Shown: positions 43,366 through 50,823 of the stretch, one piece after another | Layout: every line of letters starts with the position of its first letter | Numbering within the stretch: the first letter of the stretch is position 1 | NCBI RefSeq assembly: GCF_018491765.1 | Contig: NZ_JABWCU010000010.1 | Span: forward strand, 124,001 to 188,000 | Direction of reading: 5' to 3' | DNA from: Novosphingobium profundi | GTDB taxonomy: Bacteria; Pseudomonadota; Alphaproteobacteria; Sphingomonadales; Sphingomonadaceae | Length of the DNA: 64,000 bases | Translations under genes and position numbers: made by a program | The notes under the pieces: generated by a model | Databases searched by the model: none | What the model was told of the DNA's origin: nothing | The model's input: the letters and a program-made list of their open reading frames with translations, nothing else

Positions 43366-43965
43366 ATGGGTCGTCGATCGGATCACAGCCGCAAAGAGCT
43401 GGAACACATGCTCATCGTTGAAGGGCACAAGCACATGGCGGATGTCGGCTTTGCGCGGTTTTCCGCGCGCGAAGTCGCCAAACGGATCGGCTATTCGATC
43501 GGAACCATGTACAACGTGTTCGGGACTTACGACCAGCTCGTCATCGCCATCAACACGCGCACGTTCGTGCTGTGGGCAGCCTATCTTCGCAAGGCGCTGG
43601 AAACGAGCGGCGAGGATCGCATCCGGACGCTGGTCGAGGGCTATTTCGGCTTCGCGCGCACCAACCGCAACGCCTGGATGGCGATTTACGACCATCACTT
43701 GCCGCCCGACGTGACCCTGCCGCCCGAACACGACCTGCTGCGCGGGCAATTGACCGACGTGGTGGTCGAGGAAGTGCGCGCCGTGCTTCCGCCCGGCCGC
43801 GAGGACGAGGCACCGCGCCTTGCCCGCTCGCTGGTGGCGACGGTCCACGGCCATTGCATGTTTGACCTCAACGGTTCCTTCGCGCTGATGGGCGAGCACG
43901 AACCGATGGCGCTGGCACTTTCGCGCGTTCGCGAGAGCCTTGCCGCCGCCGGGGCGCGCGCCTGA
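43366..43965 (+). CDS. TetR-family transcriptional regulator, copy 2
   Basis: A 199-residue regulator, paralogous to the one at 34.2 kb and of equal length. The HTH part (GFARFSAREVAKRIGYSIGT) differs from copy 1 by only one residue over that stretch. Differences cluster in the ligand-binding half (for example ETSGEDR against GRGEEDR, and TLPPEHDLLRGQL against EFPPEDHALRGLL). The invariant W-M-A-I-Y-D-H-H-L-P-P and H-G-H-C-M-F are retained. The gene is bracketed by elements E and F, as copy 1 is by B and C. Shared operators with separate effectors is the simplest reading. Confidence 0.9.
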   Translation: MGRRSDHSRKELEHMLIVEGHKHMADVGFARFSAREVAKRIGYSIGTMYNVFGTYDQLVIAINTRTFVLWAAYLRKALETSGEDRIRTLVEGYFGFARTNRNAWMAIYDHHLPPDVTLPPEHDLLRGQLTDVVVEEVRAVLPPGREDEAPRLARSLVATVHGHCMFDLNGSFALMGEHEPMALALSRVRESLAAAGARA

Positions 43966-43986
43966 ATTTCCTACCGCCAGCCAGAA

Positions 43987-44023
43987 TTGATCGCTGTACA
44001 GAATTTTATTGAACGGCGATCAT
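43987..44023 (+). promoter_or_regulatory. Tandem-dyad element F, upstream of the iron enzyme
   Basis: TTGATC-gct-GTACAG, spacer aatttta, TTGAAC-ggc-GATCAT; centres 22 bp apart. Almost identical to element C, including several flanking bases. It ends 85 bp before ATG 44108. Confidence 0.6.
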
Positions 44024-44107
44024 AATTTTGCCATGACCTGTCTGCCGAAGGTCCGGAGAGGGCCTTGGGATCATGACGGCACGAACGATGGCGGACGGAG
44101 CAGGCGC

Positions 44108-44785
44108 ATGACGAAGCTGATGGAAGCAGCGCATCTCGAAGCGGCCCATCGCGGCATTGCGCGGGTGTGGATCGAGTTCGAAAGCGCCCTGGCGCAAGTC
44201 CCGGTGATCGCCCGCCTGCTTTCAGGGCGGTTGCGGATCGAGGACTATCGCAGCCTCTTGTTCAACGTGCGCCAGCAGGTCGTCGATGGCGGGCGCTGGA
44301 TCAGCCGGGCGGCCTCGAACCTCGAGCACGAGGAACTGCGCTCGCTGTTCATCCGCCACGCCGCCGCCGAGCACCGCGACTATCGCATGCTCGAGGACAA
44401 CTACGTGGCGGCCGGCGGCTCGCGCGAGGCGATCCGGGGCGGGATCAAGAACATCGGTTCCGAGGCGCTCTCGGCCTTCATGTTTCACGCGGCCTCGCAG
44501 GCCAATCCGGTCGGCCTGCTCGGCGCCATGTTCGTGATCGAGGGGCTGGGCAATCGCATGGCGGGCACCTGGGCACAGGCGATCCGCAGCCAGTTGGGGC
44601 TGGGCGAGGAGGCGGTCAGCTTCCTCGCCTATCATGGCGAGAACGACGAGGATCACCTCGCGATGTTCGACCGGGCGCTGGCGATTGCGGTGACCGACGA
44701 GGCCACGGCCAGCGCGGTGGCGCGCCACGCCAAGGTCGTGGCGCGCCTCTACCGGCTGCAACTGGAAGAACTCGACAATGTCTGA
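44108..44785 (+). CDS. Iron-containing redox enzyme family protein (heme-oxygenase-like fold)
   Basis: A 225-residue all-helical protein of the TenA/PqqC/heme-oxygenase-like group. Candidate metal ligands appear in the expected order: HAAAEHRDYRMLEDN, FVIEGLGNRMAG, and YHGENDEDHLAMFD (H, E and H on one helix). Members with such carboxylate/His sets are di-iron oxidases or oxygenases such as UndA or CADD-like enzymes, but the substrate range is wide. The start at 44108 has GGAG upstream; a longer frame from 44009 would include element F. It overlaps the next gene by 8 bp. With the ketoacyl synthase it may form a small oxidised-lipid or signal pathway; that link rests on the shared elements only. 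Confidence 0.75.
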   Translation: MTKLMEAAHLEAAHRGIARVWIEFESALAQVPVIARLLSGRLRIEDYRSLLFNVRQQVVDGGRWISRAASNLEHEELRSLFIRHAAAEHRDYRMLEDNYVAAGGSREAIRGGIKNIGSEALSAFMFHAASQANPVGLLGAMFVIEGLGNRMAGTWAQAIRSQLGLGEEAVSFLAYHGENDEDHLAMFDRALAIAVTDEATASAVARHAKVVARLYRLQLEELDNV

Positions 44786-45677
44786 GGCAGGGAGTTGCAA
44801 GGCGCCAGCGGCCGAAATTCCGGGCCTGGACGCCTGGGATCCCGAGGATCCCGACCCGTGGCTGGCCCTGATGATGGACCGCTCGCTGCCGATCGCGCCC
44901 GAGGCCAAGGTCGCGCTGATCCGCGACCAGCGCTCGCGCAGCCGCCAGTTCCTGCTGCCGATCGTGCGGCCTTTTGCGCGGCTGTGGATCATCGTCGCGC
45001 AATTGGTCCACACCGTGACCCCGCGCTGGCCCCATGCCCCGCGTTTCCTGCACGCCAGCATCGCCTTCGGGATGAAGCATTTCCTCACCCCCGACGCGAA
45101 CCGCCTGATCCTGCGCCATTTCCATCTGGGCGCGCAGATCCTGCGCTTCATCTCGGACAATGCGACGCCCGGTTTTCATCCCTCGTTGAAGCCGATGACG
45201 CCGCGCCGCATCGACGACGTACGCGCCAATCTCTTCCTCAACCACGACCTCAACATCTACAATTACCTGATCGGCCTCAACGCGGAGCTGGATCGTCGCG
45301 GGACGGAGATCGGAAAGGTCGAGCGGCTCGATTTTTCCGCGATCACCGAGGATCTCGAACTGGAGGAGCTGCCGCAAGGGCGCTTCAACGTGATCGACCT
45401 GCAGACCGCGATCGAGTGCTACACGCCGGCTTATGCGATGCTGCTGACCGACCGCGATTTCTGGCGCGCGACCAACTCGCTGCAACTCGACGAGACGATC
45501 GGCCTCTACGCCGCGCGCCTGACGGGCGAGGAGAAGCACCTGGCGATGATCGTCAACGGCCATCCGCTGGTGCCGCACTCGACCTTGCGCGCCGGCTTCC
45601 GACTGATGCTGCACGGTCTTTCCACCGAGCTGCTCCATGGCTTTTTGCTGCACATGAAGCGGCACCAGTCGGCGTAA
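44778..45677 (+). CDS. Protein of unknown function, partner of the iron enzyme
   Basis: A 299-residue soluble-looking protein without a signal peptide. Distinctive stretches are DPEDPDPWLALMMDRSLPIA, RQFLLPIVRPFARLWIIVAQ, FGMKHFLTPDANRLILRHFH and NLFLNHDLNIYNYLIGLN. The WPHAPRFLHASIAFGMKHF and LRHFHLGAQILRF segments contain several His that could bind metal. I do not recognise the family. Translational overlap with the iron enzyme (8 bp) indicates a joint function. One hydrophobic stretch (about 60-80) may associate with the membrane. Confidence 0.72.
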   Translation: MSEAGSCKAPAAEIPGLDAWDPEDPDPWLALMMDRSLPIAPEAKVALIRDQRSRSRQFLLPIVRPFARLWIIVAQLVHTVTPRWPHAPRFLHASIAFGMKHFLTPDANRLILRHFHLGAQILRFISDNATPGFHPSLKPMTPRRIDDVRANLFLNHDLNIYNYLIGLNAELDRRGTEIGKVERLDFSAITEDLELEELPQGRFNVIDLQTAIECYTPAYAMLLTDRDFWRATNSLQLDETIGLYAARLTGEEKHLAMIVNGHPLVPHSTLRAGFRLMLHGLSTELLHGFLLHMKRHQSA

Positions 45678-45705
45678 CCTGCCGACGTAACCTGCCGACT
45701 GGGCC

Positions 45706-46293
45706 TTACCCGGCAACGATCTGCGCGGCCGGATAGTCCTCTGCGTCGGAGGGGCATTTGCCCTGCTTCATCACGCTGGGCTGGCCCGGTTCGAACCATT
45801 GCGAGGCGGCGCTATCGTCTTCGTAGCCGAGCCCGTCGTAGATGCAGACCTGGGGCGCAGAGCCATCGGGCGCAAGCACGACCGACCAGTTGTAGCGGTC
45901 CTCGGCGTGGTTGGCGCCGCCCCAGGCGAGGATGCGGCCACCCTGCACCTGCTTGATCGGCAGGCCGAGGCCGCCCTTTTCGAACACGACGGCGGCGCGC
46001 TTCTCGGCGTCCGGCACGGCGGCAAGGATCGCGGCCTTGACCTCCGGATTGTCGAGGAAGCGATGGCCGTTGACGACATCGAAGGGATACTTGCCGACAT
46101 AGGCCGTGAGGTCGACGTGGTGGGCGCCTGCGGCGTGTGCCGCACGCTGGGGGGCAGCCTCGGGCGCGAGCCGGGCTTCGGGAGCACCCGTTGCCGTGGT
46201 CTCGCCGGCCGGTTGCCGGTCGAGCGAATTCGCCGCCTGGCCGCAACCCGAAATGCCCGCGAAGGCCAGCACCGTCAAAGCAAGAACTTTCAT
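45706..46293 (-). CDS. Ivy-related lipoprotein lacking the cysteine loop
   Basis: A 195-residue lipoprotein: lipobox F-A-G-I-S-G-C-G-Q, then an Ala/Pro linker. The domain starts DLTAYVGKYPFDVVNGHRFL, aligning with DLARYLGKNPFEAVDG in the 38.5-kb protein. The following GGRILAWGGANHAEDRYNWS, SVVLAPDG and QVCIYDG align with its Ivy-type loop and strands, but both loop cysteines are replaced (G/A-N-H-A in place of C-x-x-H-x-C). The His is kept. Either the inhibitor loop is changed or the protein has another target. It follows the LprI-like gene by 47 bp under element G. Confidence 0.65.
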   Translation of the reverse strand: MKVLALTVLAFAGISGCGQAANSLDRQPAGETTATGAPEARLAPEAAPQRAAHAAGAHHVDLTAYVGKYPFDVVNGHRFLDNPEVKAAILAAVPDAEKRAAVVFEKGGLGLPIKQVQGGRILAWGGANHAEDRYNWSVVLAPDGSAPQVCIYDGLGYEDDSAASQWFEPGQPSVMKQGKCPSDAEDYPAAQIVAG

Positions 46294-46340
46294 GTCACGT
46301 CCTTTGGAGAGGAAGGGCCCTTGGCCGTTTCTGGCCGACT

Positions 46341-47036
46341 TCACTTGGTTCGCGCGACCGGAGCGGAGGCGGCGGTGTGGAAGTAGCTTCCGGCAAGCGA
46401 ACCGTTGAGGCCGCAATTGGGGTTGGGGACGCCGGCCGGTTCCGAGACCTCGAGCGTTGCTCCCGAGCGGGCGAAGGAAAGGCGGGCCTCCGGATCACCA
46501 CCGAGGGTGTTCCAGCCCGAGACGCTGGTGGTCGCCAGCTTGCCGCTTTCTTCGCAGACCCAGCGCGCGTTCGTCGGCTCGACCGCATTGGCGGAGAACA
46601 CGAGGCTTCCGTCGGGGCCGCGCGAGACGATGATTTCGCCGGCAAGATTGCTCCAGACCCCTTCGATCCCGGCCGGCGGGGACCAGTCGATCGCGTTGAG
46701 GAAGGTCAGCCGGTCCTTGAGGATCGGGATGCGGGCCTGCGCATCGCCAAACGCGCTGTCGCGCCGGGCGATGAACCACTGCTGGTCCTTCTTCAGCTTT
46801 TCCGCCGAGGACGTGTCCAGGCCCCGGCGCAAGGCGGCATAACGCATGCCGATCTGCCCATCGAGCGAGGACAGCGGCTTGCTTGCGCAGATGGCCCTTT
46901 CGGCTTCGGATGCGGCGCGCGTGCAATCGAAGGACGGGCCATTGCGCTCGGGGTCGGCGGCCGAGGCAGGGGGCGCGCTGAAGGCCGCAAGGCCCGCGCC
47001 CAGGATGGCCAGGGCGCCAAGGGGAAGGTGGGACAT
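46341..47036 (-). CDS. LprI-like (DUF1311) secreted protein with C-terminal extension
   Basis: A 231-residue exported protein, signal peptide about 1-26 (FSAPPASAADP). Mature N-terminus PSFDCTRAASEAERAICA, then LSSLDGQIGMRYAALRRGL and KKDQQWFIARRDSAFGD, is the canonical DUF1311/LprI repeat. A further beta domain of about 100 residues (GIEGVWSNLAGEIIVSRGPD to the C-terminus) contains WVCEESGK and NPNCGLNGS. The family includes a mycobacterial lysozyme inhibitor. Start ATG 47036, with AAGGAT upstream. Element G lies about 75 bp upstream, and the Ivy-related lipoprotein follows on the same strand. Confidence 0.8.
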   Translation of the reverse strand: MSHLPLGALAILGAGLAAFSAPPASAADPERNGPSFDCTRAASEAERAICASKPLSSLDGQIGMRYAALRRGLDTSSAEKLKKDQQWFIARRDSAFGDAQARIPILKDRLTFLNAIDWSPPAGIEGVWSNLAGEIIVSRGPDGSLVFSANAVEPTNARWVCEESGKLATTSVSGWNTLGGDPEARLSFARSGATLEVSEPAGVPNPNCGLNGSLAGSYFHTAASAPVARTK

Positions 47037-47112
47037 GATGTTCGATCCTTGCACCGTTTCCAGCTGACGTGGGTGTCTCCCCACGCGCTGTCGATTCGGA
47101 TAGACACCAAAA

Positions 47113-47127
47113 TTGTACATTGATCAA
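47113..47127 (-). promoter_or_regulatory. Dyad element G, upstream of the LprI-like operon
   Basis: On the minus strand AATTGATC-aat-GTACAATT, an 8-3-8 dyad matching the first half of the other elements. The second dyad expected 22 bp further on is not convincing here. It also lies just ahead of the S41 peptidase remnant on the plus strand. Confidence 0.5.
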
Positions 47128-47280
47128 TTAAAAACGGGAGGTAGCCCCGTTTCGCTGTCGGCTAGGGATCGATCAGGCCAGGCGAACGGGCGATGGCGGC
47201 CGCTTCGCCGCGGGGCCTGTCCGATCCTTGCCACGGCCGGGGGCGACGTCCTGACCCGGGCTGCAGGGGGCGCCGAGCCA

Positions 47281-47613
47281 TCCGCGGCGGACTATAGCGC
47301 CGATGCGCAGGCGCTGGAGGCTCTGATCCGCAAAAATTGCGCCTATCTCGACGACCCGCCCGGCGCCAACCTGCCCCATTCGCCGCAGCTCGCTGCCCGC
47401 CGCGATGCCGATACGCTGCTGCACTAAGCCGAGGACGTGCTGACCACGCTGGCCGATCATCACGAGATGACGGGGCGCTCGTTCGAGGACGACCGGGCGA
47501 TCGTGCCGAGCTTTGCGGACTTGTGGATCGTTCGGAGCCAGGGCGCCTACCGGATCGATGCGGTCCGTGCCGAGAGTCCCGCCTCCCAGGCCGGGCGCGG
47601 CGCGGGCGGGGCC
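47281..47613 (+). pseudogene. S41-family peptidase remnant with in-frame stop
   Basis: The plus-strand frame reads A-A-D-Y-S-A-D-A-Q-A-L-E-A-L-I, then DDPPGANLPHSPQLAARRDA, an in-frame TAA at 47425-47427, and continues AEDVLTTLADHHEMTGRSF, IVPSFADLWIVRSQGAYRID and AVRAESPASQAG. This matches the N-terminal cap and start of the PDZ region of C-terminal-processing-like S41 peptidases of sphingomonads. The PDZ and the catalytic Ser-Lys core are absent, since the next gene starts at 47681. The stop and the truncation together argue for a dead gene; no intact start is evident. Confidence 0.6.
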
Positions 47614-47680
47614 ACTTCACCGCTGAGGCAGATGGAGAACAGGCGTTGCGGCCGAAGCGGGGCGGTGGCACGCTCGGGTC

Positions 47681-48175
47681 ATGCAGAAAGCCTCCTTCGA
47701 CACCTCGCCCGAAGATCTGACCGCGGCCTACCGACTGAACCTCAAGGCAAGGCTCACGGCACGGCGGGCGCGGAGGAACTATTTCGTGAGCACGGTGGCG
47801 ATCGGCATGCTGGCTGCGGTTTCGACGTCGATCTGGCCCTTCGGCTCCCCCGTGTTTGCGGCGGTGATCGCCATGATCTACTGGTTGCTGTTTCTAGCCT
47901 TCGTTTTCGCCACGGCCTATCTGAGGCTTCCCCGCCAGTCGCGCGCGATTTACACGCAGCAAAAGTCGCTGCACGTGACGACAACCGTCGAATGGAACGA
48001 TGCGGGCATCGCGTTCACCTCGGCGAAGGGGCAGACGCATTTCGTCTGGGATGACTTTACCAGGATAGATGCGGACGAAAAGGTCGTCCTCCTGTGGCAA
48101 AGCGATGCGGTCATGAATTTCATCCCCACGCGTGTCCTCACCCCAGTCCAGCTCGGCGATATTACCGGCCGTTGA
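47681..48175 (+). CDS. YcxB-like membrane protein
   Basis: A 164-residue protein. Two hydrophobic helices (about 37-57 and 61-82) precede a soluble domain with VEWNDAGIAFTSAKGQTHFV, WDDFTRIDADEKVVLLWQS and NFIPTRVLTPVQ. The W-x-D-F...F-I-P-x-R pattern is that of YcxB-like proteins, small membrane proteins of unknown function. It starts 67 bp after the S41 remnant, possibly replacing its 3' part. Confidence 0.7.
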   Translation: MQKASFDTSPEDLTAAYRLNLKARLTARRARRNYFVSTVAIGMLAAVSTSIWPFGSPVFAAVIAMIYWLLFLAFVFATAYLRLPRQSRAIYTQQKSLHVTTTVEWNDAGIAFTSAKGQTHFVWDDFTRIDADEKVVLLWQSDAVMNFIPTRVLTPVQLGDITGR

Positions 48176-48184
48176 CCGAGTTGC

Positions 48185-48217
48185 TTCCAGCCAGGAAAGC
48201 CGTCTGGAAACCCTTTT
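48185..48217 (+). terminator. Candidate intrinsic terminator
   Basis: TTCCAG (48185-48190) and CTGGAA (48204-48209) form a 6-bp stem with a 13-nt loop, followed by CCCTTTT. It lies 10 bp after the YcxB-like gene. The stem is short, so confidence is low. The remaining 220 bp to the tannase gene are A/T-rich and show no gene. Confidence 0.35.
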
Positions 48218-48435
48218 GGTAATCACCTGACGGAAATAGAGGTGTAATGAGGGCATATTGCCTATAACCGTTATATTCGAATAAATTCAGCAATCGAAAT
48301 AGAAAATTTCGCACAGGCCAGATCACAGGCTTGACCCTTTCCCCATAACGCGGGACACAGCACCGGTCGGGGCAATTCAAAAGGCAGACCTCGGAGCACT
48401 TCGCGGGTGCGATTGAATTGGAGGGGAGGGGATCC

Positions 48436-50019
48436 ATGCGTATCGCACATGTGGGCATAGCCGCATTCCTGCTGCTGGGGGCCGCTGCACCGGGGCGCGG
48501 GCCCGAGGACGAGGCTCCCGAGGCCCGCTGCGCGGCTTTCGCGAAGGCGTCGTTCGGTGGCGACGTCCGGCTCACTTCGGTCCGGCATGTCGGCGTTACC
48601 GAGGCCGGAACGGCGCAGCCGGGCGGTTCGCCACTGGCTGTCGCTCTCCCTGCCCATTGCCGGGTCGAGGGCGTGATCGGTGAGCGCACGGGGGCAGGTG
48701 GCAAGCCATTCGGCATCGGTTTCGCGATTGCGCTGCCCGATGACTGGAACGGCCGCTTCCTCCTGCAAGGCGGCGGCGGGCTCAACGGCAGCGTCGGATT
48801 CCCGGCTGGCCCCGTCGCAGCGGGTGACAGGCCGGCGCTGGCGCGCGGTTTTGCGGTCATCTCGCACGACAGCGGCCACAAGGGCGCGGTCTTCGACCAG
48901 AGCTTCTTGGTCGACCAGCGCGCGACTTTGGACTTCGCCGAGACCTCGGTGCTGACCGTCGCAACGCTCGGAAAGAAGATCACCGCGGCCTATTACGGCA
49001 AGCCGATCGGGCACAGCTACATGACCGGCTGCTCGACGGGTGGGCGCGAGGGCATGCTGGCAACGCAGCGCTATCCCGAATTGTTCGACGGCGTGATCAT
49101 CGGTGCGCCCGCGATGCGCACGGGCGATTCCAACCTGGGCCAGGAATATACGCAGGTCCTGTTCAACCAGGCCGCGCCCAAGGGGCCGGACGGCACGCCG
49201 ATCATGAGCGAAGTGCTCAACCCCGCCGACCGCAAGACGATCGTCGAGGGCATTCTCGCGCAGTGCGACGGTCTCGACGGGCTCAAGGACGGCATGATCG
49301 AGAACGTGGCGCAATGCCATTTCCAGCCCGCAAAGCTGCTCTGCAAGGGCGGTCGCAAGACCGAAGGGTGCCTGGGTGCCGGGCAGGTCAAGGCGCTCGA
49401 ACTGGGTCTTGCCGGTCCCAGGGACAAGGCCGGTTATCCCATCTATGCACCGATGAGCGCGGACACGGGCATCGCGGCGACGCCGATCGGCTACCTTCCG
49501 ACAGGTGGTCCGGGGCCGTTCGGCCCGCCCAACAGCGCAACCAGCATCGACCTCGACGCGCGCATCCACGCGATCCGCAACACGCCCTGGCAGCGGCTTA
49601 CCGACACCAATTACTGGACGAACCTCAACACCTATCTCGATCGGGGCGGCAAGATCATGTTCTACCACGGCGTGTCGGACTTCTGGTTCTCGCCGCTGGC
49701 GACCTGGGACTATTACCAGCGCGCCGAAAAGGACAACGGGAAAGCGTTCACCCAGGCCAGCCGTTTCTACATGGTGCCCGGCATGCTCCATTGCGGCGGC
49801 GGCAACAGCTTCGAGCGGTTCGACATGCTCTCGAAGATGGTCGACTGGGTCGAGAAGGGCGAGGCGCCCCAGGAAATCATCGCCCAGCGCCGGGCGCCGT
49901 CGAGCGAGACGCGGCCGCTATGCCCCTATCCTGCCCACGCGCAATACCGCGGGGGAGAGGCCGGGAACGCCGCAAGCTTCACCTGCACGCCGCCCAGCGA
50001 GGCCGGACCGAATACCTGA
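48436..50019 (+). CDS. Tannase/feruloyl-esterase family secreted hydrolase
   Basis: A 527-residue exported alpha/beta hydrolase. Signal peptide about 1-18. Catalytic residues: S200 in G-C-S-T-G-G-R-E-G, D415 in H-G-V-S-D-F-W and H452 in G-M-L-H-C-G-G-G; paired cysteines near the Ser and His (C199 and C453) are the family's conserved C-S...H-C disulfide. GRFLLQGGGGLNG forms the oxyanion region. Tannase-family enzymes cleave aromatic esters (gallate, ferulate, MHET-like). GGAGGGGA precedes the ATG. No neighbour points to a specific ester. Confidence 0.9.
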   Translation: MRIAHVGIAAFLLLGAAAPGRGPEDEAPEARCAAFAKASFGGDVRLTSVRHVGVTEAGTAQPGGSPLAVALPAHCRVEGVIGERTGAGGKPFGIGFAIALPDDWNGRFLLQGGGGLNGSVGFPAGPVAAGDRPALARGFAVISHDSGHKGAVFDQSFLVDQRATLDFAETSVLTVATLGKKITAAYYGKPIGHSYMTGCSTGGREGMLATQRYPELFDGVIIGAPAMRTGDSNLGQEYTQVLFNQAAPKGPDGTPIMSEVLNPADRKTIVEGILAQCDGLDGLKDGMIENVAQCHFQPAKLLCKGGRKTEGCLGAGQVKALELGLAGPRDKAGYPIYAPMSADTGIAATPIGYLPTGGPGPFGPPNSATSIDLDARIHAIRNTPWQRLTDTNYWTNLNTYLDRGGKIMFYHGVSDFWFSPLATWDYYQRAEKDNGKAFTQASRFYMVPGMLHCGGGNSFERFDMLSKMVDWVEKGEAPQEIIAQRRAPSSETRPLCPYPAHAQYRGGEAGNAASFTCTPPSEAGPNT

Positions 50020-50051
50020 GGCCGAACGGTCACAGCTCGCTGGCCCTCGCC

Positions 50052-50729
50052 CTAGACTTCGGACCAGGAGCGCAGCAGGTTGTGGTAGACGCCGGTCAGT
50101 TGCACCACCGCGTCGCGGTCGGCGCCGTCCTGCGTCAGTTTCTGGATCGCGGTGTCGAGTTCGAACAACGTGCGCCGCTGTCCATCCTCGCGGATGAGGC
50201 TCTGGATCCAGAAGAACGAGGCCAGCCGTGCCCCGCGCGTCACCGGCTCGACCCGGTGGAGGCTGCTAGAGGGGTAGATCACCGCATCGCCCGCGCGCTT
50301 GGCCACGGCGTGTTCGCCATACGTGTCGCTGACGATGAGACGGCCGCCTTCGTACTCCTCGGGGTCGTTGAGGAACAGCGTGCACGAGACGTCCGAGCGC
50401 AGTTGCTCGCCATCCTCGAGCATCATCACCGCGCCATCGACGTGGAAACCGTATTCGCCGCCGCCTGCATAGCGGTTGAAGCGCGGGGGCAGGATGCGGC
50501 GGGGCAGCGCGGCGGCGAAGAACAGCGGGCAGCGCTTGAGCGCGCGCAGCACCGCCTGCCCGAGCTCGGCCTTGAGCGGCGAGGTATCGGGCAATTGCTC
50601 GTTGCGCTTCACGTGCGCACCCTGCGCGCCCACCGTCTCGCGCCCGTCGGTCCAGTCCGCACCGTCGAGGCGGCGGCGGAAGACCGCGACTTCGTCACGG
50701 GTCAGCACGTCGGGAATGTGAAGCAGCAT
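50052..50729 (-). CDS. PKHD-type Fe(II)/2-oxoglutarate hydroxylase (PiuC-like)
   Basis: A 225-residue dioxygenase. The iron triad is H96-V-D98 ([10 protein letters not shown]) and H158 (SLHRVEPV), with R168 (GARLASFFW) to bind 2-oxoglutarate. N-terminal [20 protein letters not shown] and [16 protein letters not shown] are those of PiuC/YbiX proteins, which are usually encoded next to catecholate siderophore receptors. This holds here: the receptor gene ends 95 bp upstream on the same strand. The role may be modification of the siderophore or peptide moiety; the biochemical target is not established. Confidence 0.9.
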   Translation of the reverse strand: MLLHIPDVLTRDEVAVFRRRLDGADWTDGRETVGAQGAHVKRNEQLPDTSPLKAELGQAVLRALKRCPLFFAAALPRRILPPRFNRYAGGGEYGFHVDGAVMMLEDGEQLRSDVSCTLFLNDPEEYEGGRLIVSDTYGEHAVAKRAGDAVIYPSSSLHRVEPVTRGARLASFFWIQSLIREDGQRRTLFELDTAIQKLTQDGADRDAVVQLTGVYHNLLRSWSEV

Positions 50730-50823
50730 CAGCCAGGGTCCGTGTGAAAGGTGGAAAGACGGCCGATGGCGGAAAGGCCGCAAGAGCCCTTCCGCCATCG
50801 TCTTCGGGGTATCCCGGTTCGGC

